Shown piece after piece: positions 7,524-17,958 of a stretch of 44,779 bases of DNA. Below the pieces are notes generated by a model. The model was not told the origin of the DNA and did not search any database. It saw only the letters and a list, made by a program, of their open reading frames with translations. Source of the stretch: Deltaproteobacteria bacterium (GTDB lineage: Bacteria > SZUA-79 > Acidulodesulfobacterales > Acidulodesulfobacteraceae); assembly GCA_023381755.1 (NCBI GenBank), contig JAMCUF010000028.1, positions 1 to 44,779 on the forward strand, read 5' to 3'. The position numbers and the translations under genes are program-made. The stretch's first letter is position 1; each line of letters begins with the position of its first letter.

Positions 7524-9122
7524 TTAAGCAAATTTTCTATTAATAATATACTGTTGGGCAATGGTTAATACGTTATTAAATGTCCAGTATAAAAGAAGTC
7601 CTGCCGGAAAATGGATAAAAATAAAAGTAAAAACTACCGGAAGAACCAGCATTAATTTGGCCTGGGTAGGGTCCCCGATAACCGGATTCATTTTTTGCGA
7701 TATCAACATGGTTAATCCCATTAAAACGGGCAGAATATAATAAGGGTCCTGGATGGAAAGATTCTGTATCCATAAAACAAACGGCGCATTCCTAAGCTGT
7801 ATGGATATTAAAAGCGTCATATATAAACCGTAAAAAACGGGAATTTGCAGCAACATCGGCAGGCATCCGCCAAAAGGGTTTACCCTGCTTTCTTTATAAA
7901 GTTCCATAATTTTTTTATTTAATTCTGCCTTGTTGTCTTTATATTTTTCCCTTAATTCGTTTATTTTGGGGGTTAATTTTTGCATCTGTTTCATCGATTT
8001 AAAGCCGGTATAGGTAAGCGGATAAAAAACAATTCTTATGGCTAAAACAAGGAGTATTATGGCAAGACCGTAATTATGGACAAAGACGTAAAAAAATTCC
8101 AGTATATGCAATAAAATTATCGAGAAAAACCCAAAAAAACCAAAGTTTAAGGTCGAATTAAGATTGTGCCCCAGCGGCGTAAGCAGAGACAATTTTTTAG
8201 GGCCGCCGTAAACCTTCAGGGAAAGATTGGTGGTTTTTTTCGGAGAAATCAACACCCTTTTGGGAATTATAAGGGAGATTATTTTACCATTTTTTTTAAC
8301 AGAAACGGTATCGCCGGGGGACAGAGCCGAAAGCATAAAATATTTTGAGTCAAAACCGGCGAAAGAAATATCGCCTTTATATTTTGTCGTTTGTATCGCA
8401 CTGGGCGTTACGGAGCTTTTATTTATATAAATAACGGGCGAAAAATTGATATAATCCGAATTTTCAGAAGCAGGTTTTAATGCGGCCGAAAGAATATAAT
8501 AACCTTTAAATACTATGGGTTTGTCTGTAAGGTTGTTGATAGAAATATCATTGGTTAAAAGATATTTGCCGTTTAAAAATTTATAACTCTTTACTAAAAT
8601 TATCTTTTTGCCAAGACTATAAATAAATTTAATCGAATCCCTTCCTTTTTTTATATTTACAAGCTCAACGGATGATTTAATATTGCTGGGGATAAAATTA
8701 ATTATCTGCGCAATATTTTTTGAATTTGCCAGGTTGACTTTGTTTTCTAAGTTTTTTTCGGAGTATGAATAATTTAAAAGATTTAATCGGGAAATAGCGC
8801 CGTTTGGCATGTTAAACCTTGCATAAATTTTGCTCCCTGTATATGACACATTTTTGATAGATTTAATGGATTTTGATACGGCAATGAGTTTTTTAGATTT
8901 AGACGGAGCAAATTTTTTTACGGTTAGCCCTTTGGCTTGAGCCTTTTTTGCTTTCCCCCGCATATTGCTCCTGCCTAATGCCTCTGCGGGAGCGACACGG
9001 CTATGCACCGATACAGGCTTTTTAACTGCAATACCCGTATGTTCCGGGCGGGGCATAAAGTAACCCCATGCTAAAATCAAAATAACAGATAAAATTGATG
9101 CTATTATAATTCTTTTTTCCAA
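7524..9122 (-). CDS. yidC: Membrane protein insertase YidC
   Basis: This 532-residue insertase has an N-terminal membrane anchor (about 5-22), a Ser/Lys-rich linker, a large periplasmic beta-domain (about 90-320) and a C-terminal 60KD_IMP core with five hydrophobic segments. The core includes GLAIILLVLAIRIVFYPLT, the FGGCLPMLLQIPVFYGLY segment and the arginine in the first core helix that forms the hydrophilic groove. The periplasmic domain is typical of Gram-negative YidC. The start codon is TTG (9120-9122), with a GGAGA site 7 bp upstream. It follows yidD by 28 bp. No jag/khpB gene separates it from mnmE. Confidence 0.96.
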   Translation of the reverse strand: MEKRIIIASILSVILILAWGYFMPRPEHTGIAVKKPVSVHSRVAPAEALGRSNMRGKAKKAQAKGLTVKKFAPSKSKKLIAVSKSIKSIKNVSYTGSKIYARFNMPNGAISRLNLLNYSYSEKNLENKVNLANSKNIAQIINFIPSNIKSSVELVNIKKGRDSIKFIYSLGKKIILVKSYKFLNGKYLLTNDISINNLTDKPIVFKGYYILSAALKPASENSDYINFSPVIYINKSSVTPSAIQTTKYKGDISFAGFDSKYFMLSALSPGDTVSVKKNGKIISLIIPKRVLISPKKTTNLSLKVYGGPKKLSLLTPLGHNLNSTLNFGFFGFFSIILLHILEFFYVFVHNYGLAIILLVLAIRIVFYPLTYTGFKSMKQMQKLTPKINELREKYKDNKAELNKKIMELYKESRVNPFGGCLPMLLQIPVFYGLYMTLLISIQLRNAPFVLWIQNLSIQDPYYILPVLMGLTMLISQKMNPVIGDPTQAKLMLVLPVVFTFIFIHFPAGLLLYWTFNNVLTIAQQYIINRKFA

Positions 9123-9150
9123 AAAAATTCTCCATTAAGCATTAAGAATA

Positions 9151-9375
9151 TTAGTGCCTCGGGACGGGGTCGTATCCGCCTTTCGATAAGGGATTGCACC
9201 TTAAAACCCTATAGAAAGAAAGATATAAAGCCTTAAAAAAGTTAAACGATTTAAAACATTCAAGCGCATACTCCGAACAAGTTGGGTAAAACCTGCAGCT
9301 TTGCGGCAATAAAGGGGATATAATTCGCCTGTAAAAATTGATTATTCCTATAAAAATCTTATTTAAAATTTTCAT
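9151..9375 (-). CDS. yidD: Membrane protein insertion efficiency factor YidD
   Basis: A 74-residue protein with the full family signature: an amphipathic N-terminus ([17 protein letters not shown]), the [13 protein letters not shown] cysteine motif, and [17 protein letters not shown] near the end. YidD assists YidC-dependent insertion. Its start overlaps the end of rnpA by 4 bp, the usual tight arrangement. Confidence 0.95.
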   Translation of the reverse strand: MKILNKIFIGIINFYRRIISPLLPQSCRFYPTCSEYALECFKSFNFFKALYLSFYRVLRCNPLSKGGYDPVPRH

Positions 9376-9701
9376 TGCAACAAAAACTCAAGTTCTTTAT
9401 ATAATTGACACTTGGAAGAAGGCCGCCTCACAATTAAAATTGCGCAATTTATTGTTTTCAGGTTATACTGATTAAGCCTTATGAACTCTTTAATTTGCCT
9501 TTTTAAGTTATTCCGCCTTGCCGAATTTAAAAGCCTTTTTTTAAAAGATATTAAAAATCTAAATTGGGTGGATTTAATATAAAAGACAATGGAACTTTTT
9601 TGAAGTTTTTTATTTCCCGCATTAAAGATATGGCGGATATCTTCTTTGCCTTTTAGTTTAAAACTATTCCTTAATTTAAACCTGGTAGACAAAATAGCCA
9701 T
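9372..9701 (-). CDS. rnpA: Ribonuclease P protein component
   Basis: A 109-residue basic protein with the RnpA pattern: [18 protein letters not shown] at the N-terminus, a central [17 protein letters not shown], and the RNR-type helix [12 protein letters not shown]. It supports the RNase P ribozyme in 5' processing of tRNA. It lies 48 bp downstream of rpmH and overlaps yidD by 4 bp. The conserved AVxRNxxKR motif is loosened to SARRNNLKR. Confidence 0.93.
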   Translation of the reverse strand: MAILSTRFKLRNSFKLKGKEDIRHIFNAGNKKLQKSSIVFYIKSTQFRFLISFKKRLLNSARRNNLKRQIKEFIRLNQYNLKTINCAILIVRRPSSKCQLYKELEFLLQ

Positions 9702-9749
9702 TAAAGATGTGCCCTAAATAGCCTTTTATGTACGGTAACGGGTAGAAAA

Positions 9750-9899
9750 TTATTTAGAGCTGATAACGGGAATTAGTATTTTGCGCCCCTTTTTTCTGCG
9801 CCTCGACAAAACCAGCCTTCCGGTTCTTGTGCTCATGCGATTCAAAAAACCGTGCGTTCGTTTTCTTTTTAATTTACTGGGTTGAAACGTTTGTTTCAT
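9750..9899 (-). CDS. rpmH: 50S ribosomal protein bL34
   Basis: A 49-codon minus-strand ORF starting at ATG 9897-9899. It encodes a very basic peptide beginning [19 protein letters not shown], followed by [20 protein letters not shown]. That is the conserved bL34 sequence, with a slightly longer C-terminal tail (ILIPVISSK) than the usual 44-46 residues. A GGAGC site lies 5 bp upstream and a strong promoter at 9941-9969. It heads the rpmH-rnpA-yidD-yidC-mnmE-mnmG set. Confidence 0.95.
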   Translation of the reverse strand: MKQTFQPSKLKRKRTHGFLNRMSTRTGRLVLSRRRKKGRKILIPVISSK

Positions 9900-9940
9900 A
9901 AGTTGCTCCAAGCCAAATTTTGAAATTATGATAAATTTTA

Positions 9941-9969
9941 ATTAAAACAAATAACAATACGGATGTCAA
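9941..9969 (-). promoter_or_regulatory. Sigma70-type promoter for rpmH
   Basis: On the minus strand a perfect TTGACA (9964-9969) is followed after 17 bp by TTTAAT (9941-9946), about 40 bp before the rpmH start codon. Spacing and hexamers are close to ideal, the best promoter match seen in the window. Confidence 0.65.
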
Positions 9970-10217
9970 GGTCTTTTATTTTTACATTAACTCCCATATA
10001 TGATATTATAAGGGCGCGGGAAGGAGCCTATTCCGTAACTTACTAATTTTATTGTAAAAAATTTATTATAATATTATTGAAATATGTTTAAAAATTTGAT
10101 AAGGTTTTAATTATCATACATTTTAATTTATGAATTTTAAAATCCATCAATAAAAAAGCTAAATTTATTTGAATAAATTTTAAAGTATAACTTATCGTAA
10201 TTATTACACTTTTTAAG

Positions 10218-10237
10218 TTATTAACAGTTGTTGATAA
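10218..10237. promoter_or_regulatory. Inverted pair of DnaA-box-like sites upstream of dnaA
   Basis: TTATTAACA on the plus strand and TTATCAACA on the minus strand form an almost continuous inverted repeat. They overlap the -35 of a candidate dnaA promoter: TTAACA (10221-10226), 16 bp spacer, TTTAAT (10243-10248). This arrangement would let DnaA repress its own transcription, as known in other bacteria. Confidence 0.5.
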
Positions 10238-10292
10238 CTTTGTTTAATTCTAATGTTACCGTTATTATAAATAATACTAAAAATTATATATT

Positions 10293-11726
10293 ATGGATTT
10301 TGTCGAGCCTTTATTAGAAGAACTAAAAAAAGAAATAGGCAGTAATAATTTTAATATCTGGTTTATTTCTGCCAATATTACTTTAAATGAAAATACTATA
10401 ACCTTTTCTGTTCCAAATAAATTTTTTAAAGATATTATAAATGAATCCTATAAAGATATTATCTTAAATATTTGGAAAAAATTAAATAATAAGGATGAAT
10501 TAAATTTTGTTTATAATATAAATGATGACACTAATTATGACATTAAAAGTTATTATCAAGGTTTAATGAAAATAGACAATAATAAAATTAACCAGGAAAA
10601 ACATAGTTGTAGCGCGAGTGAGATACCTTTAATAAGCGGCGCACAAACCGCGGTTGATAAGCCGGATATGGAAAATAAACCGGGGAATAAAAAAAATCTT
10701 AAAAAGAATTATATAAATTTAAATCCCAGATATACTTTTGAAAATTTCGTTATAGGTTCCGGCAATCAGTTTGCGCATGCGGCAAGTTTTGCCGTCGCCA
10801 ATCTCCCCGGGCAGACCTATAATCCAATGTTCATATATAGCGATGTTGGGCTGGGCAAAACGCATCTGCTTAATGCTATTGCAAATAAAATAATAAAAGA
10901 AAGGGATTTAAATGTATACCTTGTTTCATCGGAAAAATTTACAAATGAAATGATTACTTCCATAAGAGATGATAAGATGGTGGAATTTAGAAATAAATAT
11001 AGAAACGTGGATGTGCTTTTAATAGACGACATACAATTTATTGCCGGCAAAGAACGAACCCAGGAGGAGTTTTTTTATACTTTTAATGCATTGTATGAAA
11101 ATCAGAAGCAAATTGTCGTTTCAAGCGATAAAATCCCTAAAGATATCATAAGTCTGGAAGAAAGAATAAGGTCGAGATTTGAATGGGGGCTAATAGCGGA
11201 TATTCAACCTCCTGATTTTGAAACGAGGATTGCTATCCTCAAAAAAAAGGCCTTTCTTAATAATATTGATTTCCCCGACGACGTCTTAAATCTTTTGGCA
11301 AATAAAATTAGTTCAAATATAAGAGAGTTGGAGGGGGCAATGATTAAAATAGCCGCTTTCTCGTCATTCACTGGAAAACCTATTTCGACAGACCTTGCAA
11401 GGGAGGCTACTTTAAATATTTTACGGGAAGAAGAGAAGGTTATCACGGTTGAAACAATAATAAAGGTTGTCTGTAATTATTTTAATATTAAAATATCCGA
11501 TATTAAATCAAATAAAAAATTAAAAGAATTTGTAGGTCCAAGGCAGATAGCGATGTATTTAATAAGAAATTACACTACTTTATCATTTCCTGAAATAGGA
11601 GATAAATTTGGCGGTAAGGATCATTCATCAATTATTTATGCAGTAAATAAAATAAAAAAGATTTTAAAAAATAACGATGAATTAAAAAAAAATTTAGACA
11701 ATATTATTAAAATAATAAAAAATTAA
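10293..11726 (+). CDS. dnaA: Chromosomal replication initiator protein DnaA
   Basis: This 477-residue protein has the four DnaA domains: N-terminal oligomerisation domain (1-80), a variable linker (about 85-140), an AAA+ ATPase (from NPRYTFENFVIG), and a C-terminal DnaA-box-binding domain with the GGKDHSSIIYAVNKI signature. Walker A reads SDVGLGKTH (GKT at 188-190), with serine where the first glycine of GxxxxGKT is usual. Walker B is VDVLLIDDIQF. It opens the origin and loads the helicase. No clear Shine-Dalgarno precedes the ATG. Base composition of dnaA, and even more of dnaN, is more AT-rich than in neighbouring genes. Confidence 0.97.
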   Translation: MDFVEPLLEELKKEIGSNNFNIWFISANITLNENTITFSVPNKFFKDIINESYKDIILNIWKKLNNKDELNFVYNINDDTNYDIKSYYQGLMKIDNNKINQEKHSCSASEIPLISGAQTAVDKPDMENKPGNKKNLKKNYINLNPRYTFENFVIGSGNQFAHAASFAVANLPGQTYNPMFIYSDVGLGKTHLLNAIANKIIKERDLNVYLVSSEKFTNEMITSIRDDKMVEFRNKYRNVDVLLIDDIQFIAGKERTQEEFFYTFNALYENQKQIVVSSDKIPKDIISLEERIRSRFEWGLIADIQPPDFETRIAILKKKAFLNNIDFPDDVLNLLANKISSNIRELEGAMIKIAAFSSFTGKPISTDLAREATLNILREEEKVITVETIIKVVCNYFNIKISDIKSNKKLKEFVGPRQIAMYLIRNYTTLSFPEIGDKFGGKDHSSIIYAVNKIKKILKNNDELKKNLDNIIKIIKN

Positions 11727-11951
11727 TTTACATAAATTAATATTAAAATATTGTTGATAAATATGTTGAATTTTTATTTATAAGAAAATTTAGATAAGAT
11801 CTTAAAAATAAAGCATGAAAATTTTACATATTTTTAAACAATATATTACTTAATAATTTTAAGTAATTATAAAGTTATAAACAAATTAAATACTACTACT
11901 ACTAAGTTTTTAAATAATGTTATAAATAAATAATAATAGGAAAATTAAATC
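11727..11951. other. oriC: Putative oriC, right part (dnaA-dnaN spacer) with DnaA-trio-like array
   Basis: A 225-bp spacer, extremely AT-rich. It carries DnaA-box-like TTATCAACA on the minus strand (11752-11760) and TTATAAACA on the plus strand (11875-11883). Seven bases after the latter starts a fourfold TAC array followed by TAA (11891-11905), which on the minus strand reads as repeated TAG triplets. Such triplets next to a DnaA box are the known DnaA-trio element that guides DnaA onto single strands. Together with 9900-10292 this suggests a bipartite origin flanking dnaA. Confidence 0.55.
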
Positions 11952-13181
11952 ATGTTAAATTTTGAAGTTAAAAAACAGAATTTTCTGAATTGTTTATCGA
12001 TAGTTCAGGGAGCAACCGAAAAAAGGGGATATTTACCTATTCTTTCTAACCTATTAATAGAAAATATAGGGAAAAACACTATAAAAATTAGCGCAACAGA
12101 TTTAGAAATTAGTATTATAACATATTGTAAAACTGAAATTATTGAAGAAGGTAAAGTTGCCGTAAATTCAAAAAAAATTTACAATATTATAAAAGAATTT
12201 CCGGAAAGTCAGGATAAGGATGATATATATATAAATTTTAAAGAAAACGATTCGGGAATTGTTATTGTTAATTATAAAAAGACGGTTTTTAAATTAACGA
12301 CAGTTCCGGCTATAGATTATCCGACGATTATTAATTTTAAATCAGAGGACAGCTTTAATATTAATTTAAAAATATTAAAAAAACTTATTAATAATGTTAT
12401 TTTTTCAACAGCTTTAAATGAAGAGACAAAAAGAAACCTTACGGGGGTATTTTTTGTTTTAGTTAATTTAGGCGGACAAGACTATCTTCGATTAGTTGCA
12501 ACCGACGGGCATAGATTAGCCTTGACCCAAGCTGAAATTATTTATAATAGCAATAAAAAAAATGAAGGTATTTATAACGTATTAAAAAATGGAGTAATAA
12601 TACCTAAAAAAATTTTAAATGAAGTTTTAAAATTAGACAATAAATCGGATTTCGTTGATATTTTAATAAATTCAAATAATATATTTTTTAATTTTGATGA
12701 AAAATTTGACGGCTTGGATAATTTAGATATCCCAATAAAAGGAACTGAACTTATATCAAGATTAATCGAAGGTAAATTTCCCGATTATCAAACCGTAATT
12801 CCCAAAGATAATTATAAGACATCGATAATAAATACTAAAAATCTTTTTAATTCAATTAAAAGAGTTTCTTTATTGGCCGAGGAAAAAAGCCACTCTATAG
12901 AATTTAATTTTAATGGTAATAATTTACTAATTAAAACCGTAAATACCGGTGTTGGCGAGGCAAGCGACGAATTAGATATCCAGTATGGCGATAAACCCAT
13001 AAGTATTAAATTAAACTCACGGTATATTATGGATTTTATTTTAAATATTCCGGATGAAAATATAAATGCTAAATTTAATACTATTTATACCCCTTTTGTC
13101 ATCGAGCCATTTGCCGGAGACAATGAAAATAAAAATAAAGCGGCAGAGATTATAGGCGTGTTTATGCCAATGAGATATTAA
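11952..13181 (+). CDS. dnaN: DNA polymerase III beta subunit (sliding clamp)
   Basis: This 409-residue clamp protein shows the three-domain beta pattern: N-terminal FLNCLSIVQGATEKRGYLPILSNLLIE, central TDGHRLALTQAEI, and the C-terminal GEASDELDIQYGD and FVIEPFAG segments ending in VFMPMRY, close to the canonical MPMRL. It tethers polymerase III to DNA. It is longer than the usual 366-380 residues, with extra Asn/Lys-rich loops, and is notably AT-rich. It follows dnaA after the 225-bp origin-like spacer. recF does not follow. Confidence 0.96.
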   Translation: MLNFEVKKQNFLNCLSIVQGATEKRGYLPILSNLLIENIGKNTIKISATDLEISIITYCKTEIIEEGKVAVNSKKIYNIIKEFPESQDKDDIYINFKENDSGIVIVNYKKTVFKLTTVPAIDYPTIINFKSEDSFNINLKILKKLINNVIFSTALNEETKRNLTGVFFVLVNLGGQDYLRLVATDGHRLALTQAEIIYNSNKKNEGIYNVLKNGVIIPKKILNEVLKLDNKSDFVDILINSNNIFFNFDEKFDGLDNLDIPIKGTELISRLIEGKFPDYQTVIPKDNYKTSIINTKNLFNSIKRVSLLAEEKSHSIEFNFNGNNLLIKTVNTGVGEASDELDIQYGDKPISIKLNSRYIMDFILNIPDENINAKFNTIYTPFVIEPFAGDNENKNKAAEIIGVFMPMRY

Positions 13182-13199
13182 TAAATTTAAGCGAGGTAA

Positions 13200-15686
<2,487 letters not shown>

Positions 15687-15735
15687 CAGAATATTTAGCT
15701 TTAGTTTTTGCCTTTTATACCGTAAAAAACTACCC

Positions 15736-16110
15736 CTATTTTTGTTTGGCGGTTTTAGTTTTTGTTTTTTGGGCGACGGTTGTTTTAGGTTTTTTAGGTC
15801 TTTTTTTAGGTCTTATTGTTGCGGTCTTGTTTATAGATGCAGGTGCCGCCTTCCTGGTTGTTTTTCTTTTTGCCGGTTTTTTACCGGCTTTTTCTTCGAT
15901 GAGGTCGGGTGGTGCGGAACTGGTGTAATCGGCATTATGTTCTTCCTCGTTTAAGGGGTTCATTTGACCCCTTAAGCCGGTTGAGGCTTTTTTAAATTCC
16001 CTGATACCCTTGCCGAGGGTTTTGCCAAGCTCCGGAAGTTTCGATGGGCCGAATATTAATAAAGCAACCACGATAATAATAAGTATTTCGGGTGTTCCTA
16101 TTCCAAACAT
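15736..16110 (-). CDS. tatA: Twin-arginine translocase subunit TatA/TatB-type
   Basis: A 124-residue protein with the TatA layout: a short N-terminal membrane helix (about 3-20, IGTPEILIIIVVALLIFGPSK), a hinge (FGPSKLPELGKTLGKGIREFKKA) and an amphipathic helix. The C-terminal half is a Lys/Arg/Ala/Thr-rich tail (about 76-124) without obvious fold. It would form the Tat pore or act as a TatB-like component. No TatC is in the window. It converges on gyrB 49 bp away. The tail is longer and more basic than in most TatA proteins. Confidence 0.88.
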   Translation of the reverse strand: MFGIGTPEILIIIVVALLIFGPSKLPELGKTLGKGIREFKKASTGLRGQMNPLNEEEHNADYTSSAPPDLIEEKAGKKPAKRKTTRKAAPASINKTATIRPKKRPKKPKTTVAQKTKTKTAKQK

Positions 16111-16158
16111 CTTTTATCCTCTATATGGAATTATATAATAATTTTTTAAAATATTCAA

Positions 16159-16836
16159 ATGAAAGAAAATTTAAGGGCTAATTTTACAGACAGGCAAACC
16201 AAAATGTTATTTATAAATGAGGTTTTTTATAGTATCCAGGGGGAGTCCTCTTTTGCGGGTTATCCTTGCAAGTTTATAAGGCTTGCCGGATGCAACCTTA
16301 AATGTTCTTATTGCGATACCGAAGAGGCTTTAACAACCGAAAACTCTAAAAAATTCAATATAAGCGAAATTATAAGCATTTTGCGCACGATGGGCGGAAA
16401 AATAAGGCTTACGGAGGTTACCGGCGGCGAGCCCTTACTTCAGGAAGCCGTATATGATTTATTTGACGAACTGATTAAACTAAACTATGTAATTTTATTG
16501 GAAACCAACGGAACATTGGACATAAGAAATGTTCCAAGGGAAATTATTAAAATTGTCGATATAAAATGCCCTTCAAGCGGGTTTTCTCATAAAAATAATT
16601 ATAAAAACTTAGATTATATCACCGCGATAGATGAATTGAAGTTTGTCATAGGAACGGATGAGGACTACGAATTTGCAAAAGATTTTTTAAAAACCGGAGA
16701 TTTAAGGACAAAAAAGATAATATTTTCTGCGGTTGAAGCCGTTATGTCCTCGACAGACCTGGCATTAAAAATATTAAAAGATGAATTAAACGTAAGGCTG
16801 GGAATACAACTCCATAAAGTTTTACGATTAAAATAA
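16159..16836 (+). CDS. queE: 7-carboxy-7-deazaguanine synthase (radical SAM)
   Basis: A 225-residue radical SAM enzyme with INEVFYSIQGESSFAGYPC, the cluster motif CNLKCSYC (CX3CX2C) and TGGEPLLQ, the QueE signature order. It converts 6-carboxytetrahydropterin to 7-carboxy-7-deazaguanine for queuosine in tRNA. The conserved domain begins at residue 17, so an internal ATG at 16204 is a plausible alternative start. Neither candidate has a clear ribosome-binding site. No queC, queD or folE lies nearby. It converges on the next gene with only 2 bp between stops. Confidence 0.9.
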   Translation: MKENLRANFTDRQTKMLFINEVFYSIQGESSFAGYPCKFIRLAGCNLKCSYCDTEEALTTENSKKFNISEIISILRTMGGKIRLTEVTGGEPLLQEAVYDLFDELIKLNYVILLETNGTLDIRNVPREIIKIVDIKCPSSGFSHKNNYKNLDYITAIDELKFVIGTDEDYEFAKDFLKTGDLRTKKIIFSAVEAVMSSTDLALKILKDELNVRLGIQLHKVLRLK

Positions 16837-16838
16837 TT

Positions 16839-17261
16839 TTATGCCGCTATGCGCCCTCCCTTGCCGGATAACGTCATAACATTATTAAAAACAAAAATAC
16901 AGATACCTGAAAACTCTATGAAGGCAAAAAGGCCGAGGGCTAAAATCGAATAAAATCCGAAGGCAGCATCTTTTGAAATAATCCATGTCAAAGACATGCC
17001 AATTAGACCTATATTGGCAAGGTAAAATTGAATCGCTACAAGTATTTCGCTATAAAGATTAAAGCCGCTAAACCTTGGTAAAACATGGTAACCCACCGAA
17101 TATATCATCATGGCGATGAATCCTAATAAAAGAAAATGAACATGGGCTAAAAGCAAATAGTTAACCCACGGGGGATAAATTGCCATAATCAAGCCGAGAC
17201 CCGTCCCGACAATCAGGTATAATAAAGAGGCTATGGTAAAATATTTTATTATCGGGCTCAT
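16839..17261 (-). CDS. Small membrane protein resembling part of heme-copper oxidase subunit I
   Basis: A 140-residue protein with four hydrophobic segments (about 8-28, 36-57, 72-92 and 100-128). Helix 2 contains LLLAHVHFLLLGFIAMMIYS and then YHVLPRFSG, a His pattern (H40, H42, H59) reminiscent of the CcoN/NorB subunit-I family. It is only about a quarter of a full subunit I and lacks the complete CuB and heme ligand set, so it is unlikely to be an oxidase alone. Related stand-alone proteins are often annotated as cbb3 subunit I-like. A heme-binding or assembly role is possible. It is last in the long minus-strand block, 47 bp after nth. Confidence 0.6.
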   Translation of the reverse strand: MSPIIKYFTIASLLYLIVGTGLGLIMAIYPPWVNYLLLAHVHFLLLGFIAMMIYSVGYHVLPRFSGFNLYSEILVAIQFYLANIGLIGMSLTWIISKDAAFGFYSILALGLFAFIEFSGICIFVFNNVMTLSGKGGRIAA

Positions 17262-17308
17262 TTGGGATTTATTATATCAAGTTAATCTTTTAATTTTTAT
17301 GATTAATA

Positions 17309-17953
17309 TCACAAATTTTTAGACTTATAATTGTAATAAAGGCAGTAATCATTCAAAAAACATTCGTAACATTTTGGATTTTTGGCAGTGCAGTATGTTC
17401 TTCCATGATAAATAAGCCAGCGGTGCATTTTCATCCATAAATTTGGAGGAATTATCGCCGTAAGGTTGTCCTCCGTTTTTTCCGGGGTTTTTGCTTTAGC
17501 AAGCCCTATTCGGTTCGCAACCCGGAATACGTGCGTATCCACCGGCAATCTTTGTTCATTGAAATATGTTCCGAGTATAACGTTGGCAGATTTTCTTCCA
17601 ATGCCGGGAAGGCTTATCAGCGAATCAAAATCCTTGGGGACTTCGTTGTTAAAATTTTCCGCAAGTATCCTTGAGGTTTCAATAAGGTTTTTTGCCTTAT
17701 TATGAAACATACCGCAGGTTTTAATCTCTTCTTCGAAATCTTTTAAATTTTTTTTAGCAAGGTCGGACGGCTTAATATAGTGTTTAAATAAATCCTGAGT
17801 AATTATATTAACACGTTTATCGGTGCACTGAGCGGAAAGAACCACCGCTATTAAAAGCTGAAATGCGTTGGCGAAGCTCAAAAAAGGCTTTAGCTCCCCG
17901 TAATTTTTTTTAAAAAGTTTTATTATGCCGTCTATATCCTGTCCTGAAAACAT
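17309..17953 (-). CDS. nth: Endonuclease III (DNA glycosylase/AP lyase)
   Basis: A 214-residue base-excision-repair enzyme for oxidised pyrimidines. The helix-hairpin-helix motif LPGIGRKSANVILG includes the catalytic lysine, and the following PVDTHVFRV carries the catalytic aspartate. The C-terminal [4Fe-4S] loop has the exact CX6CX2CX5C spacing (CTAKNPKC, CYEC, CFLNDYC). The N-terminal LLIAVVLSAQCTDKRVN is also canonical. It starts 5 bp after the ndk stop, so it is co-transcribed with ndk and probably with the kor genes upstream. Confidence 0.97.
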   Translation of the reverse strand: MFSGQDIDGIIKLFKKNYGELKPFLSFANAFQLLIAVVLSAQCTDKRVNIITQDLFKHYIKPSDLAKKNLKDFEEEIKTCGMFHNKAKNLIETSRILAENFNNEVPKDFDSLISLPGIGRKSANVILGTYFNEQRLPVDTHVFRVANRIGLAKAKTPEKTEDNLTAIIPPNLWMKMHRWLIYHGRTYCTAKNPKCYECFLNDYCLYYNYKSKNL

Positions 17954-17958
17954 TAAAA

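Larger units (their letters stand above)
9900..10292. other. oriC: Putative oriC, left part (rpmH-dnaA spacer)
   Basis: A 393-bp very AT-rich spacer between divergent rpmH and dnaA, where gene orientation switches. It contains two inverted DnaA-box-like 9-mers 2 bp apart: TTATTAACA (10218-10226, plus) and TTATCAACA (10229-10237, minus). They match the TTATCCACA consensus at seven and eight of nine positions. The long AT-only runs (about 10040-10200) could unwind. No perfect consensus box was seen. Confidence 0.65.

Noticed and set aside
7508-7528. 6-bp stem (CGGTTT/AAACCG) at the yidC stop as intrinsic terminator
   Set aside because: Nine-base loop, no T-run on the transcript, and co-directional mnmE follows.
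11919-11927. Additional DnaA box (TTATAAATA)
   Set aside because: Too many mismatches; such 9-mers are expected by chance in DNA this AT-rich.
15742-15954. Cys/Phe/Gly-rich plus-strand ORFs opposite tatA
   Set aside because: They are the antisense of the Lys/Arg-rich tatA tail. The residue bias follows from that and no start signal is seen.
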